From an uncultured Mycoplasmataceae bacterium (lineage in GTDB: Bacteria; Bacillota_I; Bacilli_A; Mycoplasmatales; Mycoplasmoidaceae): a stretch of DNA of 64,000 nt. The stretch spans positions 124,001 through 188,000 of the forward strand of contig UQVX01000001.1 in the NCBI GenBank assembly GCA_900544585.1, read 5' to 3'. Shown here in pieces: positions 22,910-32,651 of this stretch. Below the pieces are notes generated by a model that had not been told where the DNA came from, ran no database searches, and saw only the letters and a list, made by a program, of their open reading frames with translations. The stretch's first letter is position 1. Each line of letters starts with the position of its first letter. The translations under genes and the position numbers were made by a program.

Positions 22910-24955
22910 GTGATTAAAGTTAACTATTTTGTAAATGCAATTAGATCAATGGGTTTGCAGGCAATTATGAATGCAAAACAAGGTCACCCAGGAATGACAA
23001 TTTCAGCAGCACCAATTAATTATGCAGTTTATGTAACTGGTATCAATATTGCAAGTGACAATCCAAATTGAATTAATAGAGATCGGTTTGTATTATCAGG
23101 CGGGCATGGCTCAATGAGTTTATATCCAATTTTACATTTTTGTAGATTTATTAGCTTGGAACAAATTCAAAATTTCAGACAAAAACTATCTGGATTACCA
23201 GGTCATCCTGAGAATATTAGTAGTCCATATATTGAAGCATCAACTGGACCATTAGGACAAGGTTTGGCTAATGGTGTTGGAATGGCGATTGCAGAAGCAT
23301 ATTTATCAAATCAATATTCTCAACTAGAAAATTTAATAAATCATAATACATTTGTTGTTGTAGGCGATGGCGATCTACAAGAAGGTATAAGTTATGAAGC
23401 AATGAGTTTAGCAGGAAAGTTAAAACTGTCTAAACTTATTGTTTTACATGATTCAAATAATTGGCAATTAGAAACAAGTGTTGATACAGTGAATAATGAA
23501 AATATTGCCAATCGTGTAAAAAGCATGAATTGAAATTATATTACTTGTTCAAATGAACCTAATGAAATTATTAAAGCAATAAAAAAAGCTAAAAAATCTA
23601 CTTCAGGGCCAACGTTTATTGAAGTAAAAACAATTATTGGTGAGGGGTTAAGCTTTGCTAATTCATTTAATGCTCATGGTGGAGTGATTAATGATAATGA
23701 TATAAATGATTTTAATAAATATTTTAGTTGTAATTTCAATAATTGAAACTTTGATTCTAATATTTACTATCACTTTTTTAAAAATGTTGTCCAAAAAGGG
23801 AATAATGCTTACAAAAAATGACAATTATTATTAGATGAATATAGTGGTAAATACCCTCATTTAGTGAAACAATTTTTACAACAAATCAATAATGAATTTA
23901 TTGATATTAACAGTATTTTACATCCTGATAAATTACCACAAAACAAGGCTACTAGACAAGTAGCAGGTTGAATAATGCAACAATTAGGTGAAAATAATGT
24001 TAAAGATGTTTTTGTTTTATCACCAGATGTTAGTAAATCAACAAATATTAGTGTTAGTAAAAATTATTTTAATGATGACAAAAATTCAAACATGCTTATG
24101 GTGGGAATTAGAGAATTTAGCATGATGGCAATTCAAAATGGAATTCAATTGCATGGTGGATTAAGAACAATAAGTAGTGTTTTTTTAGCTTTTAGCGATT
24201 ATCTAAAGGCAGCCCTAAGATTGGCAGCAATTAGTGAAATTAATCCAATTATAGTTTTTACACATGACACAATTGCGGTTGGTGCAGACGGACCAACACA
24301 CCAACCAATTGAACAACTTGCAATGTTACGAACTATTCCTAATCATGTTGTTTATCGACCATGTGATGAAATTGAAACATATGCAGTATTTAATGAAGCC
24401 TTGAGCAAGAAACATAACTACCCAATTAGCATTGTTTTAAGTCGACAAAATCTTATTTCTAGTCAAAAAACTGATGCTAATAAAACAATTAATTTAGGTG
24501 GATATCCAATTATTAATCCAGATTTAATTAAACCTGATTTAGTTTTATGTGCTGCAGGTTCAGAAGTTGAATTAGCTATTAAAGTTCAAGAATTATTAGA
24601 AAAAGAATTTAGTTTAACATGTAAGGTTTTTTCTGTCCCAAATTTAAACCTTTTCTTAACTCAATCTAATTTAAAACAATTATTACAAGCAAAATATGGG
24701 GTTGTGAGTATTGAAGCTAGTGATGATCCCACTTGATTTAAATTATCAACTATCAATTCAAAATACTGCAATATAAGCATTAATCAATTTGGTTATTCTT
24801 TAGATGGATTAGATAATTATGAATATTTAGGTTTTAATGATATTGCAATTACCCACAAAATTTTGCATCACTTTAAAAATGATGACTTAATATCAATAGA
24901 CAAAATCAATAATATGTTTAATGAGAAACAAATTGAATTGGAAAGAATTAAATAA
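22910..24955 (+). CDS. tkt: Transketolase
   Basis: TPP-dependent transfer of C2 units between sugar phosphates, the non-oxidative pentose phosphate pathway. It has 681 residues. It begins with GTG at 22910 (weak AGG upstream); a later ATG would cut the conserved helix before KQGHPGMTISAAPI. The TPP-binding motif GDGDLQEGISYEAM, DSNNWQLETSVD, HGG, and the pyrimidine-binding domain (GIREFSMMAIQNGIQLHGG, FTHDTIAVGADGPTHQPIEQ) are all present. The stop lies 2 nt before deoC, so the two genes are coupled, linking nucleoside breakdown with pentose phosphates. Confidence 0.95.
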
Positions 24956-24957
24956 TC

Positions 24958-25620
24958 ATGACTAAAAAAGAATTAGCACAATATTTAGATGCTACAAACT
25001 TAAGTAATACAGCAAGTGTTGAAGATATTGAAAATTTATGTACTCAAGCAATTAAGTATGGGTTTAAAAGTGTTTGTGTGCATCCACATTACGTTGAATT
25101 AGCAAAAGAACTGTTAATTAATACACCAGTTTTAGTTTGTACTGTTATTGGATTTCCACTAGGTATGAACACACTTTACACTAAAGTTTATGAAACTCAA
25201 AATGCAATTGATGATGGGGCAGATGAAATTGATATGGTAATAAATGTGGCAGAACTCAAAAATAAAAATTTAGACTATTGTTTAGAAGAAATTAATAGTG
25301 TTAAATTAGCTTGTGGTGATAAAACTCTTAAAGTAATTGTTGAAACTAGTCAATTAACTTTAGATGATAAAGTTTTTGCTGCAAAATTGATTGGTAGTTC
25401 AAATGCTGACTATATTAAAACATCAACTGGATTTGTTGGTACTGGGGCACAATTAGAAGATATTGAATTATGAAAACCCATTTTAAAACCACTTAATAAG
25501 TATATTAAGGCTTCAGGAGGGATTAGAGATTTAGCTAGTTGTTTAAAATTCATTAATATAGGAGTTGATCGAATTGGAACATCTAAGGCCCAAGAGATTA
25601 TAGAAGATTACCAAGAATAA
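24958..25620 (+). CDS. deoC: Deoxyribose-phosphate aldolase
   Basis: Cleaves deoxyribose 5-phosphate to glyceraldehyde 3-phosphate and acetaldehyde. It has 220 residues, normal length. The N-terminal LDATN matches the family LDxTxL region. EIDMVINVAELK, the Schiff-base Lys in YIKTSTGFVGTGA and the phosphate-binding KASGGIRD are visible. One TGA is Trp. It is tightly linked to tkt upstream and to an unknown gene 3 nt downstream. Confidence 0.95.
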
Positions 25621-25623
25621 TTT

Positions 25624-26298
25624 ATGACTAACCAAATTTTTTTAAAACATCAAAAAAAAATTAAGCATTTTTTTAAAAAATACCAGCAGGATTTTTTAAG
25701 AACAATGTTTCTAAATCCGAGTTTGCAAGCATATAAAAAAATTTTGTTTTATCCAATAACAAAAAGTATTTTGCAGTTAACTAATTTATTAATTTACCAT
25801 TGTGATTGCGATATTAAACATAATCACAATTTTAGCAGCCAATATACTCACATTCTTAAGGCTGTAACTTTAGTTGTTACAGCAATGATTGATAATAATC
25901 AAAATAATATTTTTAATCATGAATATGTTATTGAAATAAATCAAAATAAACCTCATCTTTATTGTGATGAAATAAATAGTTCATATTTAAATAAATTAGA
26001 TGTTTCTAGAAATCAAATTTATTCATATTGTATTAATTTATACAATTTAATGAATTGTGAGGTTAAGTTTGATGATTTTTATAATTTAATTGTCAATATT
26101 TTATTGCTATTTCTTATTAAGGATAGTATGTATAACTATGTTAATTTTTTTAATATAAAAATTAAAACCCACAAAACAGTATTTACTATTGAGAAAACCC
26201 TTACATATTTAGCAATATTTAAGCATGTCAGAATGCAATTGCAAAATCATTTTCCACTTATTTTTAATGATTTGATATTCATTATTAATTCACAATAA
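25624..26298 (+). CDS. Hypothetical protein
   Basis: 224 residues; no family recognised. The N-terminus is strongly basic (KHQKKIKHFFKKYQQ). A central region contains a His/Cys cluster, YHCDCDIKHNHNF, at about residues 58-70. The rest is helical and rich in Ile, Asn and Tyr. No signal peptide and no convincing membrane helix. It starts 3 nt after deoC and is probably translated from the tkt-deoC transcript. Confidence 0.55.
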   Translation: MTNQIFLKHQKKIKHFFKKYQQDFLRTMFLNPSLQAYKKILFYPITKSILQLTNLLIYHCDCDIKHNHNFSSQYTHILKAVTLVVTAMIDNNQNNIFNHEYVIEINQNKPHLYCDEINSSYLNKLDVSRNQIYSYCINLYNLMNCEVKFDDFYNLIVNILLLFLIKDSMYNYVNFFNIKIKTHKTVFTIEKTLTYLAIFKHVRMQLQNHFPLIFNDLIFIINSQ

Positions 26299-26303
26299 TT
26301 TTG

Positions 26304-26309
26304 TATAAT
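26304..26309 (+). promoter_or_regulatory. Possible -10 box TATAAT
   Basis: TATAAT 30 nt before the ATG at 26340. A TTG start at 26301 would overlap it, which argues against that longer reading. No well-spaced -35 is visible. Confidence 0.35.
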
Positions 26310-26339
26310 TTAAACAAACTTTACAAATTTATTAATCTA

Positions 26340-26762
26340 ATGAGTCAATCTACTGCAGATACTATTAATCAAGCAGTTTTAAGAATGGCTAAAGTCTTTA
26401 ATGACATTGATGCTAATAAATTCTTGGAATGCTTAATTAATAAAACAAATTATGATGCAATAGTAACGATGCAGCAAAAACAAGAAATTGATGAAATCAT
26501 CAAGATTATAATACTTAATGCAAAAGATGCAGAAACTCGTAAGGAACAACGCAACTTTTTCTACCCTATCTTAACAATGATGATGAGTCCAGATGTTAAA
26601 GATAAATTTACAAATGACTCTTTATTTAAAGGTTCAATTATCACTTTGGGGCTAGTATTTTTAAATAATAACCATGAAGTCAATCATGGTTCACATGATT
26701 CTAGCCACCATGATTTTATTGCCTTAAATTTACAACAAACAATTTTAAAAATTATTAAGTAA
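26340..26762 (+). CDS. Hypothetical protein with His-rich C-terminal segment
   Basis: 140 residues from ATG 26340, chosen over an in-frame TTG at 26301 that overlaps a TATAAT box. No family recognised. Helical and acidic with a Met-rich centre. Near the C-terminus lies a His-rich stretch, NHEVNHGSHDSSHH, about residues 114-127, which could bind Zn or Ni. It is followed by a short membrane peptide gene. Function unknown. Confidence 0.5.
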   Translation: MSQSTADTINQAVLRMAKVFNDIDANKFLECLINKTNYDAIVTMQQKQEIDEIIKIIILNAKDAETRKEQRNFFYPILTMMMSPDVKDKFTNDSLFKGSIITLGLVFLNNNHEVNHGSHDSSHHDFIALNLQQTILKIIK

Positions 26763-26789
26763 TTAATAAGAAGAAAAGAATACAAATAC

Positions 26790-26975
26790 GTGAAACAAAA
26801 AATTATTAATTTAATTTTAATTATCCTAAGTACGATCGCAATTGTTAGTGCAATTACTGGTAGTGTATTAGGTTGTAATTATGCTTTAATTTTGTTATTT
26901 ATTCCAGCTGCTAGTCTTTTATATGTTGCAACAAAATTAAGTAAAAAAATTAAATTTAATCACAAACATAAATAG
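26790..26975 (+). CDS. Small two-helix membrane protein
   Basis: 61 residues from a GTG start at 26790. The protein is two hydrophobic segments (about residues 5-30 and 31-48) with a basic, His-ending tail (KIKFNHKHK). No family recognised. It lies 27 nt after the His-rich protein and is followed by a clear terminator, so it is the last gene of the unit. The absence of a strong Shine-Dalgarno lowers confidence. Confidence 0.45.
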   Translation: MKQKIINLILIILSTIAIVSAITGSVLGCNYALILLFIPAASLLYVATKLSKKIKFNHKHK

Positions 26976-27000
26976 ATAATTTCCATATTTGTAAAGTTTG

Positions 27001-27029
27001 CCACCTGGTGTGTAATCGGGTGGTTTTTT
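27001..27029 (+). terminator. Rho-independent terminator
   Basis: Stem CCACCTG / CGGGTGG (one T-G wobble) with a loop of about 10 nt and T7. It closes the transcription unit before the structured region. Confidence 0.85.
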
Positions 27030-27192
27030 AAAAGTAATTACTAGCGACTAATCATTATTATTTATTAAAGAAGGTAAAAATTGAACCGTAGCTTAATGGA
27101 AGGTTCAAAAAATCTTAACAATTGATAGACCAAGATTCAACTCTAGCTACTACATATTGTTAAGTTACATTTAATTAAGGAGCATCAACAAG

Positions 27193-27261
27193 ATGCAAAT
27201 TATTAAATGCTTGGTTCTATGGTGTAAAGTTAGACGATTTTCTTTGTTTATGGCTTCATAA
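27193..27261 (+). CDS. Putative 22-residue leader peptide
   Basis: ATG at 27193, 10 nt after a strong AAGGAG (27177-27182), TAA at 27259. Product MQIIKCLVLWCKVRRFSLFM plus two residues: basic and hydrophobic, with no acidic residue. Its start codon lies in a 5-bp hairpin. Its stop lies inside the 3' arm of the 15-bp hairpin at 27238-27271. A ribosome translating it would melt that hairpin and expose the site for the next ORF. No homologue is known to me; coding is inferred from signals only. Confidence 0.45.
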   Translation: MQIIKCLVLWCKVRRFSLFMAS

Positions 27262-27271
27262 ACAAAGAAAA
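27238..27271 (+). promoter_or_regulatory. 15-bp perfect hairpin next to the Shine-Dalgarno
   Basis: TTTTCTTTGTTTATG, a GCTT loop, then CATAAACAAAGAAAA. The 3' arm touches AAGGA (27271-27275), 5 nt before ATG 27281. There is no U-run after it, so it is not a terminator on this strand. It is well placed to occlude ribosome entry. Confidence 0.7.
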
Positions 27272-27280
27272 AGGACCAAC

Positions 27281-27340
27281 ATGGATAAAGTAATATACTT
27301 TATTCTATTAGTCCTATTTATTACTATATACCTATTATAG
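27281..27340 (+). CDS. Putative 19-residue hydrophobic membrane peptide
   Basis: ATG at 27281 after AAGGA with 5-nt spacing, TAG at 27338. The peptide MDKVIYFILLVLFITIYLL is a single hydrophobic helix with a short charged N-terminus. That resembles type I toxin peptides or small membrane regulators. It is followed 42 nt later by a strong terminator. Far too short for statistical gene finding; the case rests on the ribosome-binding site, upstream hairpin, leader ORF and terminator being in register. Confidence 0.5.
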   Translation: MDKVIYFILLVLFITIYLL

Positions 27341-27381
27341 TATAAATTAGTCTAACTAGTATCATAGAACTGATTAAAATG

Positions 27382-27412
27382 ACTAGTTCTTTTGAAAGAG
27401 CTAGTTTTTTTA
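27382..27412 (+). terminator. Rho-independent terminator of the tiny-ORF unit
   Basis: ACTAGTTCTT / AAGAGCTAGT stem (one wobble) with a short loop and T7. An upstream AGAACT (27366) could pair with AGTTCT in the 5' arm, a possible anti-terminator. Confidence 0.8.
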
Positions 27413-27539
27413 TTTATTAATTACAGTTTGGTTGATTGTTATCACTTGAGTATTAGACAAGTCAAGGGATGTTAGAGTGGAAAGATCTAACGCTGCTTTG
27501 ATATTATTTATAAAACTATTAAAATTAAAAAATAGATGT
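27413..27539. other. Intergenic spacer before rpiB end
   Basis: 127 nt without an ORF. One small inverted repeat, GTTAGA / TCTAAC (27471-27491), of unclear role. Confidence 0.4.
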
Positions 27540-28001
27540 TTACTTTTCTTCTTTAACAACATCTAAGTATTGATAACTTACATCATCAATTTCTTCATTA
27601 TTTTCAATACCTAAAAAAGTATCAACAAATTTTTGGATACTTTTATATGAAAAAAATCTTGAACCCAATGCAATAGTATTGTATTTATGTTTTGCTGCAA
27701 ATTCTGCAGTTTTTTTAGAATAAACTAGAGCAGATCTAACCCCTCTAGCCTTATTAGCAGCAATGTTAACACCTATTCCTGATCCACATGCTACAATACC
27801 AATACTATTCTTATTTTTTTGCACTTTTTTAGCAACTTTTAAGGCATACTGTGCATAATTAGCTGGTTTATTATCATATGAACCTTCATCAAAGACTTGA
27901 AATCCTTGTTGATATAAATGCTTTTGCAATTTTTCTCTAGTTTCATATGAGGCATGATCCCCACCTAAAAAAATTATTTTTTTATCATTATTTGAATTCA
28001 T
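27540..28001 (-). CDS. rpiB: Ribose-5-phosphate isomerase B
   Basis: Interconverts ribose 5-phosphate and ribulose 5-phosphate. It has 153 residues. The GGDHASYETREKLQKHL and CGSGIGVNIAANKARGVRSAL motifs contain the catalytic Cys and the phosphate-binding loop. LGSRFFSYKSIQKFVDTFL is the C-terminal block. The start is set at ATG 28001; an in-frame TTG at 28010 is less likely. The gene is divergent from dnaX. It is the only one of three RpiB-fold sequences in this window with an intact active site, and it would supply ribulose 5-phosphate for RibB and transketolase. Confidence 0.93.
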   Translation of the reverse strand: MNSNNDKKIIFLGGDHASYETREKLQKHLYQQGFQVFDEGSYDNKPANYAQYALKVAKKVQKNKNSIGIVACGSGIGVNIAANKARGVRSALVYSKKTAEFAAKHKYNTIALGSRFFSYKSIQKFVDTFLGIENNEEIDDVSYQYLDVVKEEK

Positions 28002-28067
28002 ATTAAGCAAGTTTTATATATCAAAATTATAGCATTTTGCAACATTGTAAATTGTTATAATTTAAGC

Positions 28068-29726
28068 ATGTCAAAAATTGCTTTATATCGTAAATACCGT
28101 CCCCATTGTTTTGCTCAAGTTCTTGCTCAAGACTTTGTTGTCAAAACATTGAAACATGAAATCATAAATAATAATCTTTATCATGCCTATATTTTTTCTG
28201 GTACTAGAGGTTCAGGTAAAACATCAGTTGCAAGAATTTTTGCAAGAACATTAAATTGCTTATCTCCAAATGATGGTGATTGTTGTAACAAGTGTCAAAA
28301 TTGTTTAATCACCTTACAAAATAACTTAACTGATATTTATGAAATTGATGCAGCATCCAATAGTGGTGTAGATGAAATAAGAAAATTAATTGAAACAGTT
28401 AATTATTTACCAACTCAATTAAGTAAAAAAGTTTATATTATTGATGAAGCTCACATGTTAAGTAATAGTGCATGAAATGCATTGTTAAAAACAATTGAAG
28501 AACCACCAACACATGTTTGTTTTATTTTTGCTACAACAGAAGTTAATAAAATTCCAATGACAATTATCAGTCGGTGCCAGAGGTTTGATTTTTATCAATT
28601 AAATCTTGACACACTAATTCAATTAATTACAGATGTTTGCAATAAAGAAAATATTTTAATTGCTAATGATGCCAAGATTAAAATTGCTCAATTAAGTGAT
28701 GGTTCTGCAAGGGATTGTTTGTCTATTCTAGATCAAATCAATAATTATAGTAATGGTGAAATTACAATTGACCACATTAATAAAGTTTTTGGCTTATTAT
28801 CATTGGATTTTAAATTGAATTTTATCAATAATATTTTTGATAATCAAAAATTAGAATCATTGTTGAATCAGATTAGTTCAATGACAAGTAATTATTTAAA
28901 TTTAGCTAAAGATTTAATTGATCTTGTCATTGACAAAATCATTTATGAAAAAACTCATAATTTTAATCTCTTAAAATATTTGTCTTTAAGTGATGTTCAA
29001 AAAATTAATCTTTCACTTGAATCGCTTTATAAACTATTGGAACTATTCAATAAAGTGTATGAAAAAATTAAACTCTTTGGTAATGGTGAATTCTACTTTA
29101 AGAATTTAGTCTTAACTAATTTAATTACCAATGATAGCATTGTTAGTAGTGAAATTCAAGACAAAACACCAACCAAATCAACAATTAATCAACTTAGTGC
29201 TTTTAACACAAAAACAGTAACTAATGAATACACTAAAACTACTGTTGTTCCTAATAATGAAATAGTTAGAAATAATGATTATAAAAATTTGTTTAACCAA
29301 ATCATTAGTAATGAAGATAATGAGTTAAAAAACAATCTTAATAATAAACTTAATGAACTAAAAACTAATCATCAATTGGATGATAAACTACCATCATTAA
29401 CTGATTGCATCAAGGTGTTAGTGAGTTCTAAACATGGCGCAGTTTTATTGTTTGAATATAAGAATCAAGCCAAAGCATTTAATGATTGATTTTGGACAAT
29501 AGATGGTTATAAACAAATTAAAGAAAACTTATTTGATAATTCTAGTCAAGACTATGTTTTAATAGCAAGTGATAAAAATACAATTAAAAACTGACGAGAT
29601 GATTATTTAAAAAATCCTAAAAAATATGAAGATATTAATTTAGATATTTTAGAACAATTAAAAACAATTAGTGATGATGAAAAATATAAACGTATTTTAG
29701 ATATTATTGGTGAAGGAGATAAATAA
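28068..29726 (+). CDS. dnaX: DNA polymerase III subunit gamma/tau
   Basis: Clamp-loader ATPase, 552 residues. Signatures: YRPHCFAQVLAQ, Walker A FSGTRGSGKTSVARIFART, a Cys4 zinc site (CCNKCQNC), Walker B VYIIDEAHMLS and sensor ATTEVNKIPMTIISRCQRF. The C-terminal part is lysine- and asparagine-rich and poorly conserved, as usual for tau-like tails in mollicutes. First gene of a dnaX-ybaB-recR cluster conserved across Firmicutes; the next ATG is 2 nt downstream. Confidence 0.96.
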
Positions 29727-29728
29727 TT

Positions 29729-30022
29729 ATGAATATTCAAAAAATGTTACAAGAAGCTCAAAAATTACAGAAAAAAATCAAAGAATTTGATAATCAAGTA
29801 TTTGATTTTAATTATAAAGGTTTAATTACTTTTCAGATGAATGGGTTAGGGATCATTACAAATTTAAAAATTAGTAATGATTTGATTGATAAGGATGATC
29901 CTGAAACATTGCAAGATGTTGTTGTAGTTGCTATAAATGAAGCAAGAAATGAAATCGAACAAAAAAAGAATGCTTTACAAAATAGTTTAACTGGTGGAGC
30001 AATGCCAAAAGGTTTCTTTTAA
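29729..30022 (+). CDS. ybaB: Nucleoid-associated protein YbaB/EbfC family
   Basis: 97 residues, homodimeric DNA-binding protein. The conserved helix MLQEAQKLQKKIKEF and the PETLQDVVVVAINEA block are present, ending in the glycine-rich tail GGAMPKGFF. It lies between dnaX and recR as in most Firmicutes, and its stop overlaps the recR ATG by one base (TAATG). Confidence 0.93.
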   Translation: MNIQKMLQEAQKLQKKIKEFDNQVFDFNYKGLITFQMNGLGIITNLKISNDLIDKDDPETLQDVVVVAINEARNEIEQKKNALQNSLTGGAMPKGFF

Positions 30023-30627
30023 TGGGACATAAACCAATTGAATTTGACTATCTTGTTGATGCATTAAAATCATTGCCGGGTGTAGGTTATAAAAATGCTA
30101 CTAAGTGGGCGTATTTTTTGTTGGAACAAGATAGTAGTTATGTTGATTTATTTATTAATCGTTTAAAAAATGCCCACAATAAAATCAAAAATTGCAATCA
30201 ATGTAACAATCTAACAACTAAAGATTTATGTGATATTTGTACTAGTTCTAATCGAGACACAACGCAAGTATGTGTTGTGAATTCAATTGAGGATTTACAA
30301 AGAATTGAAGATAGTAATAACTATCATGGTTTATACTTTGTATTAAAAGAAGAAGTAAATCCTAAACAACCTGATGCTAATTTAAAATGTTTAGTTTCTT
30401 TATACAACTATATTAGTGATTGCCATTGCATCAAGGAAGTCATTATTGCAACTAATTTTACAATTAGTGGGCAATTAATGGCCAAAAAGATTGTTGACTT
30501 ACTAACACCTTGCTCAATTAAAATTTATCGCATAGGATTCGGGTTACCATTAAATGGTGCAATTGATTATGCTGATGATGAAACTATTAAATATGCACTA
30601 ATGAATAAAAGTTATTTAAAAGGATAA
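30022..30627 (+). CDS. recR: Recombination protein RecR
   Basis: 201 residues, full length. Contains the HhH (LPGVGYKNATKWAYFLL), the Cys4 zinc finger (CNQCNNLTTKDLCDIC), the TOPRIM domain (VCVVNSIEDLQRIE) and the Walker-like C-terminus (RIGFGLPLNGAIDYADDETI). It mediates RecF-pathway gap repair and loads RecA. Third gene of the dnaX-ybaB-recR cluster. Confidence 0.95.
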   Translation: MGHKPIEFDYLVDALKSLPGVGYKNATKWAYFLLEQDSSYVDLFINRLKNAHNKIKNCNQCNNLTTKDLCDICTSSNRDTTQVCVVNSIEDLQRIEDSNNYHGLYFVLKEEVNPKQPDANLKCLVSLYNYISDCHCIKEVIIATNFTISGQLMAKKIVDLLTPCSIKIYRIGFGLPLNGAIDYADDETIKYALMNKSYLKG

Positions 30628-30634
30628 AAAAAAT

Positions 30635-31144
30635 ATGCAAAAAACTTTAGTACTATATTCTAGAATTTGTCCAGGTGATTCAAAATTTACTATTCAAATT
30701 TTTAATATGTTGAAAGAGTTGCCAAATGTAACTGCTATCAAAATTGATGCTAATCAGCCATTTGATATTCCATATGAACAAGAATTTATCAAACAATTTG
30801 ATAATGTTATATTGTTGTTTACAATGAATTGATTCAATGTACCATGGAGTATGAGTCGCTACATGGCTGAAGTTTGAAGAACGGGTGAATTTAATTTAGA
30901 AAATAAAAATATTGTTACTGTAGTAACAACTGGTAGCCCACAAAAAATTTATGGTGATGATGGTTTTGGTTGAACTGCTATGCAATATCTAAACAATCTA
31001 GGTAGTGTTTTTAAACGTTTAAAAGCTAACTGACAGGATCATTTCTTTTTCCATGATTGTTTACATGCTGACGAAAATGGAGCTGACTTTAAAAATTATT
31101 TAGAAACAATCAAAAATTACTATCTAGAAAAAATTAATAAATAA
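30635..31144 (+). CDS. NAD(P)H-dependent flavin oxidoreductase (flavodoxin-like fold)
   Basis: 169 residues with five TGA Trp codons. Matches the NAD(P)H dehydrogenase (quinone)/MdaB-KefF-like family: N-terminal beta strand LVLYSRICPGDSKFT, then LLFTMNWFNVPWSMSRYMAEVW, TTGSPQKIYGDDGFGW and the AMQYLNNLGSVFK block. It would be an FMN-binding two-electron reductase protecting against quinones or reactive species. It starts 7 nt after recR, so co-transcription is likely. Substrate unknown. Confidence 0.78.
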
Positions 31145-31210
31145 TTTGCTTATCATATAAAATATATATTTAGTTTTATTTTAAAAATTTAAATTAATTG
31201 GTAACACATT

Positions 31211-31501
31211 ATGCAAAAAGAATTACAACCTGAATTAAACAATTGTGAATATGTTTGTGCATCTTGTGGTAGTAAATACAACATTTTATCTACTAAAGGT
31301 ACACATGTATCGTTAGATGTTTGTGCTAATTGTCACCCTTTTTACATTGGTTCAACAACAAATGTAAGTTTAAAGGGTAGAGCCGAAAAAATGTCTAGCA
31401 AGTTTGAAGCTGGAAAGCAATTTAAAGCTAAGAAAACAGTTGTAGATAAAAATAAAAAAACAACAAATTCAAATATTAAAAACGGTTTCAATAATTTATA
31501 A
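31211..31501 (+). CDS. rpmE: 50S ribosomal protein L31
   Basis: 96 residues; the bL31 core occupies roughly the first 65. Zinc-binding pairs CASC (residues 16-19) and CANC (37-40) make it the C+ zinc form. HPFYIGSTTNVSLKGRAEKM is the family signature. A lysine-rich extension of about 30 residues follows, longer than usual. It has its own terminator downstream. Confidence 0.93.
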   Translation: MQKELQPELNNCEYVCASCGSKYNILSTKGTHVSLDVCANCHPFYIGSTTNVSLKGRAEKMSSKFEAGKQFKAKKTVVDKNKKTTNSNIKNGFNNL

Positions 31502-31523
31502 CTAATTGCTATTTTAAAACTTT

Positions 31524-31555
31524 AAATACTAGTTATCAATAACTAGTATTTTTAG
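31524..31555 (+). terminator. Rho-independent terminator after rpmE
   Basis: AAATACTAGTTAT / ATAACTAGTATTT, a perfect stem followed by T-rich sequence. Confidence 0.85.
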
Positions 31556-31571
31556 ATTAAAGGACACTTTT

Positions 31572-32651
31572 ATGGAGTACAACAAAAAACTTTTAGATTC
31601 ATTAATCAAGATTAATCAAAAAAATGATGAACTTAATAGTTTACTAGAAACAATTGGTAATGATGCTAGAAAAATTAAAGAAATCAATTTACAATTGAAA
31701 CAAACTAGTAAAATTAGAGAACCATTTTTACAGTACCAAAAAATGATTAATGATGGTTTAAATGCTGAAGAAATGTTAAAAACTGAAACCAATAAAGAAA
31801 TGATTGAACTTTTGAAATTAGAACTTGATGAAGTTAAATCTAAGCTACCTCAACTTGAAGAAAATTTAAAATTGTTATTACTTCCAGAAGATCCCAATAA
31901 TAATAAGAATGTTATTATTGAAATGCGGCCAGCAGCTGGTGGGGATGAAGCGTCAATTTTTGTGGCTGATCTTTTCGATACATATAAAAGATACATTGAG
32001 AATCAAGATTGAAAATTAAAGATATTAGAGTTAAATTCTCAAGCTCATGGTTATGATTTTGTATCATTCATTGTTAGTGGTACTGATGTTTATAGTAAAT
32101 TAAAATTTGAATCAGGTGTACATAGAGTGCAACGGGTGCCAGCAACTGAATCCAAAGGAAGAGTACATACGTCGACAATTACAGTTGCTGTTTTACCAGA
32201 ACAAGATGAAATTGAAATTAATATCAATCCACAAGATTTGAGAATCGACACATATCGAGCATCAGGTGCGGGTGGACAGCATGTTAATCGAACTGAATCT
32301 GCAATCAGAATTACACATTTACCAACTGGTATTGTAGTTGCTTCACAAGAAGCTAAGTCACAAATTGAGAATCGTGATATAGCTATGAAGATGTTGCGTG
32401 CTAAAATGTGAGAAATGATGCAAAAACAACAACATGATGAACAAGCTAATGCTCGTAAAAATCAAGTGGGCACTGGTGAACGTTCAGAAAAAATTAGAAC
32501 TTATAATTACCCTCAAAATCGTGTCACTGACCATAGAATCAATTTAACATTAAATAAGTTAGATCAGATAATGATGGGTAATTTAGAAGAGATAATTGAT
32601 TTACTTATTGCAGATGAACAGGCACAATTAATGAATGAATTGGAAATATAA
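31572..32651 (+). CDS. prfA: Peptide chain release factor 1
   Basis: 359 residues. It recognises UAA and UAG, which suits an organism that reads UGA as Trp and needs no RF2. The catalytic motif [20 protein letters not shown] carries the [16 protein letters not shown] and [15 protein letters not shown] are conserved. Two TGA codons encode Trp. The stop overlaps the prmC start by one base (TAATG), so RF1 is coupled to the enzyme that methylates its GGQ glutamine. Confidence 0.96.

Larger units (their letters stand above)
27081..27275 (+). promoter_or_regulatory. Highly structured leader region upstream of tiny ORFs
   Basis: A gap of about 560 nt (26976-27539) that no conventional gene explains. 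Pairs on the plus strand: TTGAACC (27081) with GGTTCAA (27102); GTAGCT (27088) with AGCTAC (27145); AATCTT (27111) with AAGATT (27132); GCATC (27182) with GATGC (27192), which encloses the start codon of the first tiny ORF; and a 15-bp perfect hairpin (27238-27271) just before the ribosome-binding site of the second. The first two pairings exclude each other, which suggests alternative folds. I read it as a structured mRNA leader or small RNA. No promoter is obvious. Confidence 0.55.

Noticed and set aside
26301..26339. TTG start for the His-rich protein gene
   Set aside because: It overlaps a TATAAT box; the ATG at 26340 is preferred.
27088..27150. tRNA-like element (GTAGCT ... TTCAACTC ... 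AGCTAC)
   Set aside because: The ends pair and the T-loop consensus is mimicked, but there is no five-base T-stem, no anticodon arm and no CCA, so it is not a tRNA; it is treated as part of the structured leader.
27361..27500. T-box leader because of the terminator and a GTTAGAGTGGAAAGA stretch
   Set aside because: The TGG bulge consensus (AGGGTGGNACCGCG) is not matched, its position is after rather than before the terminator, and no synthetase or amino-acid gene follows on the plus strand.
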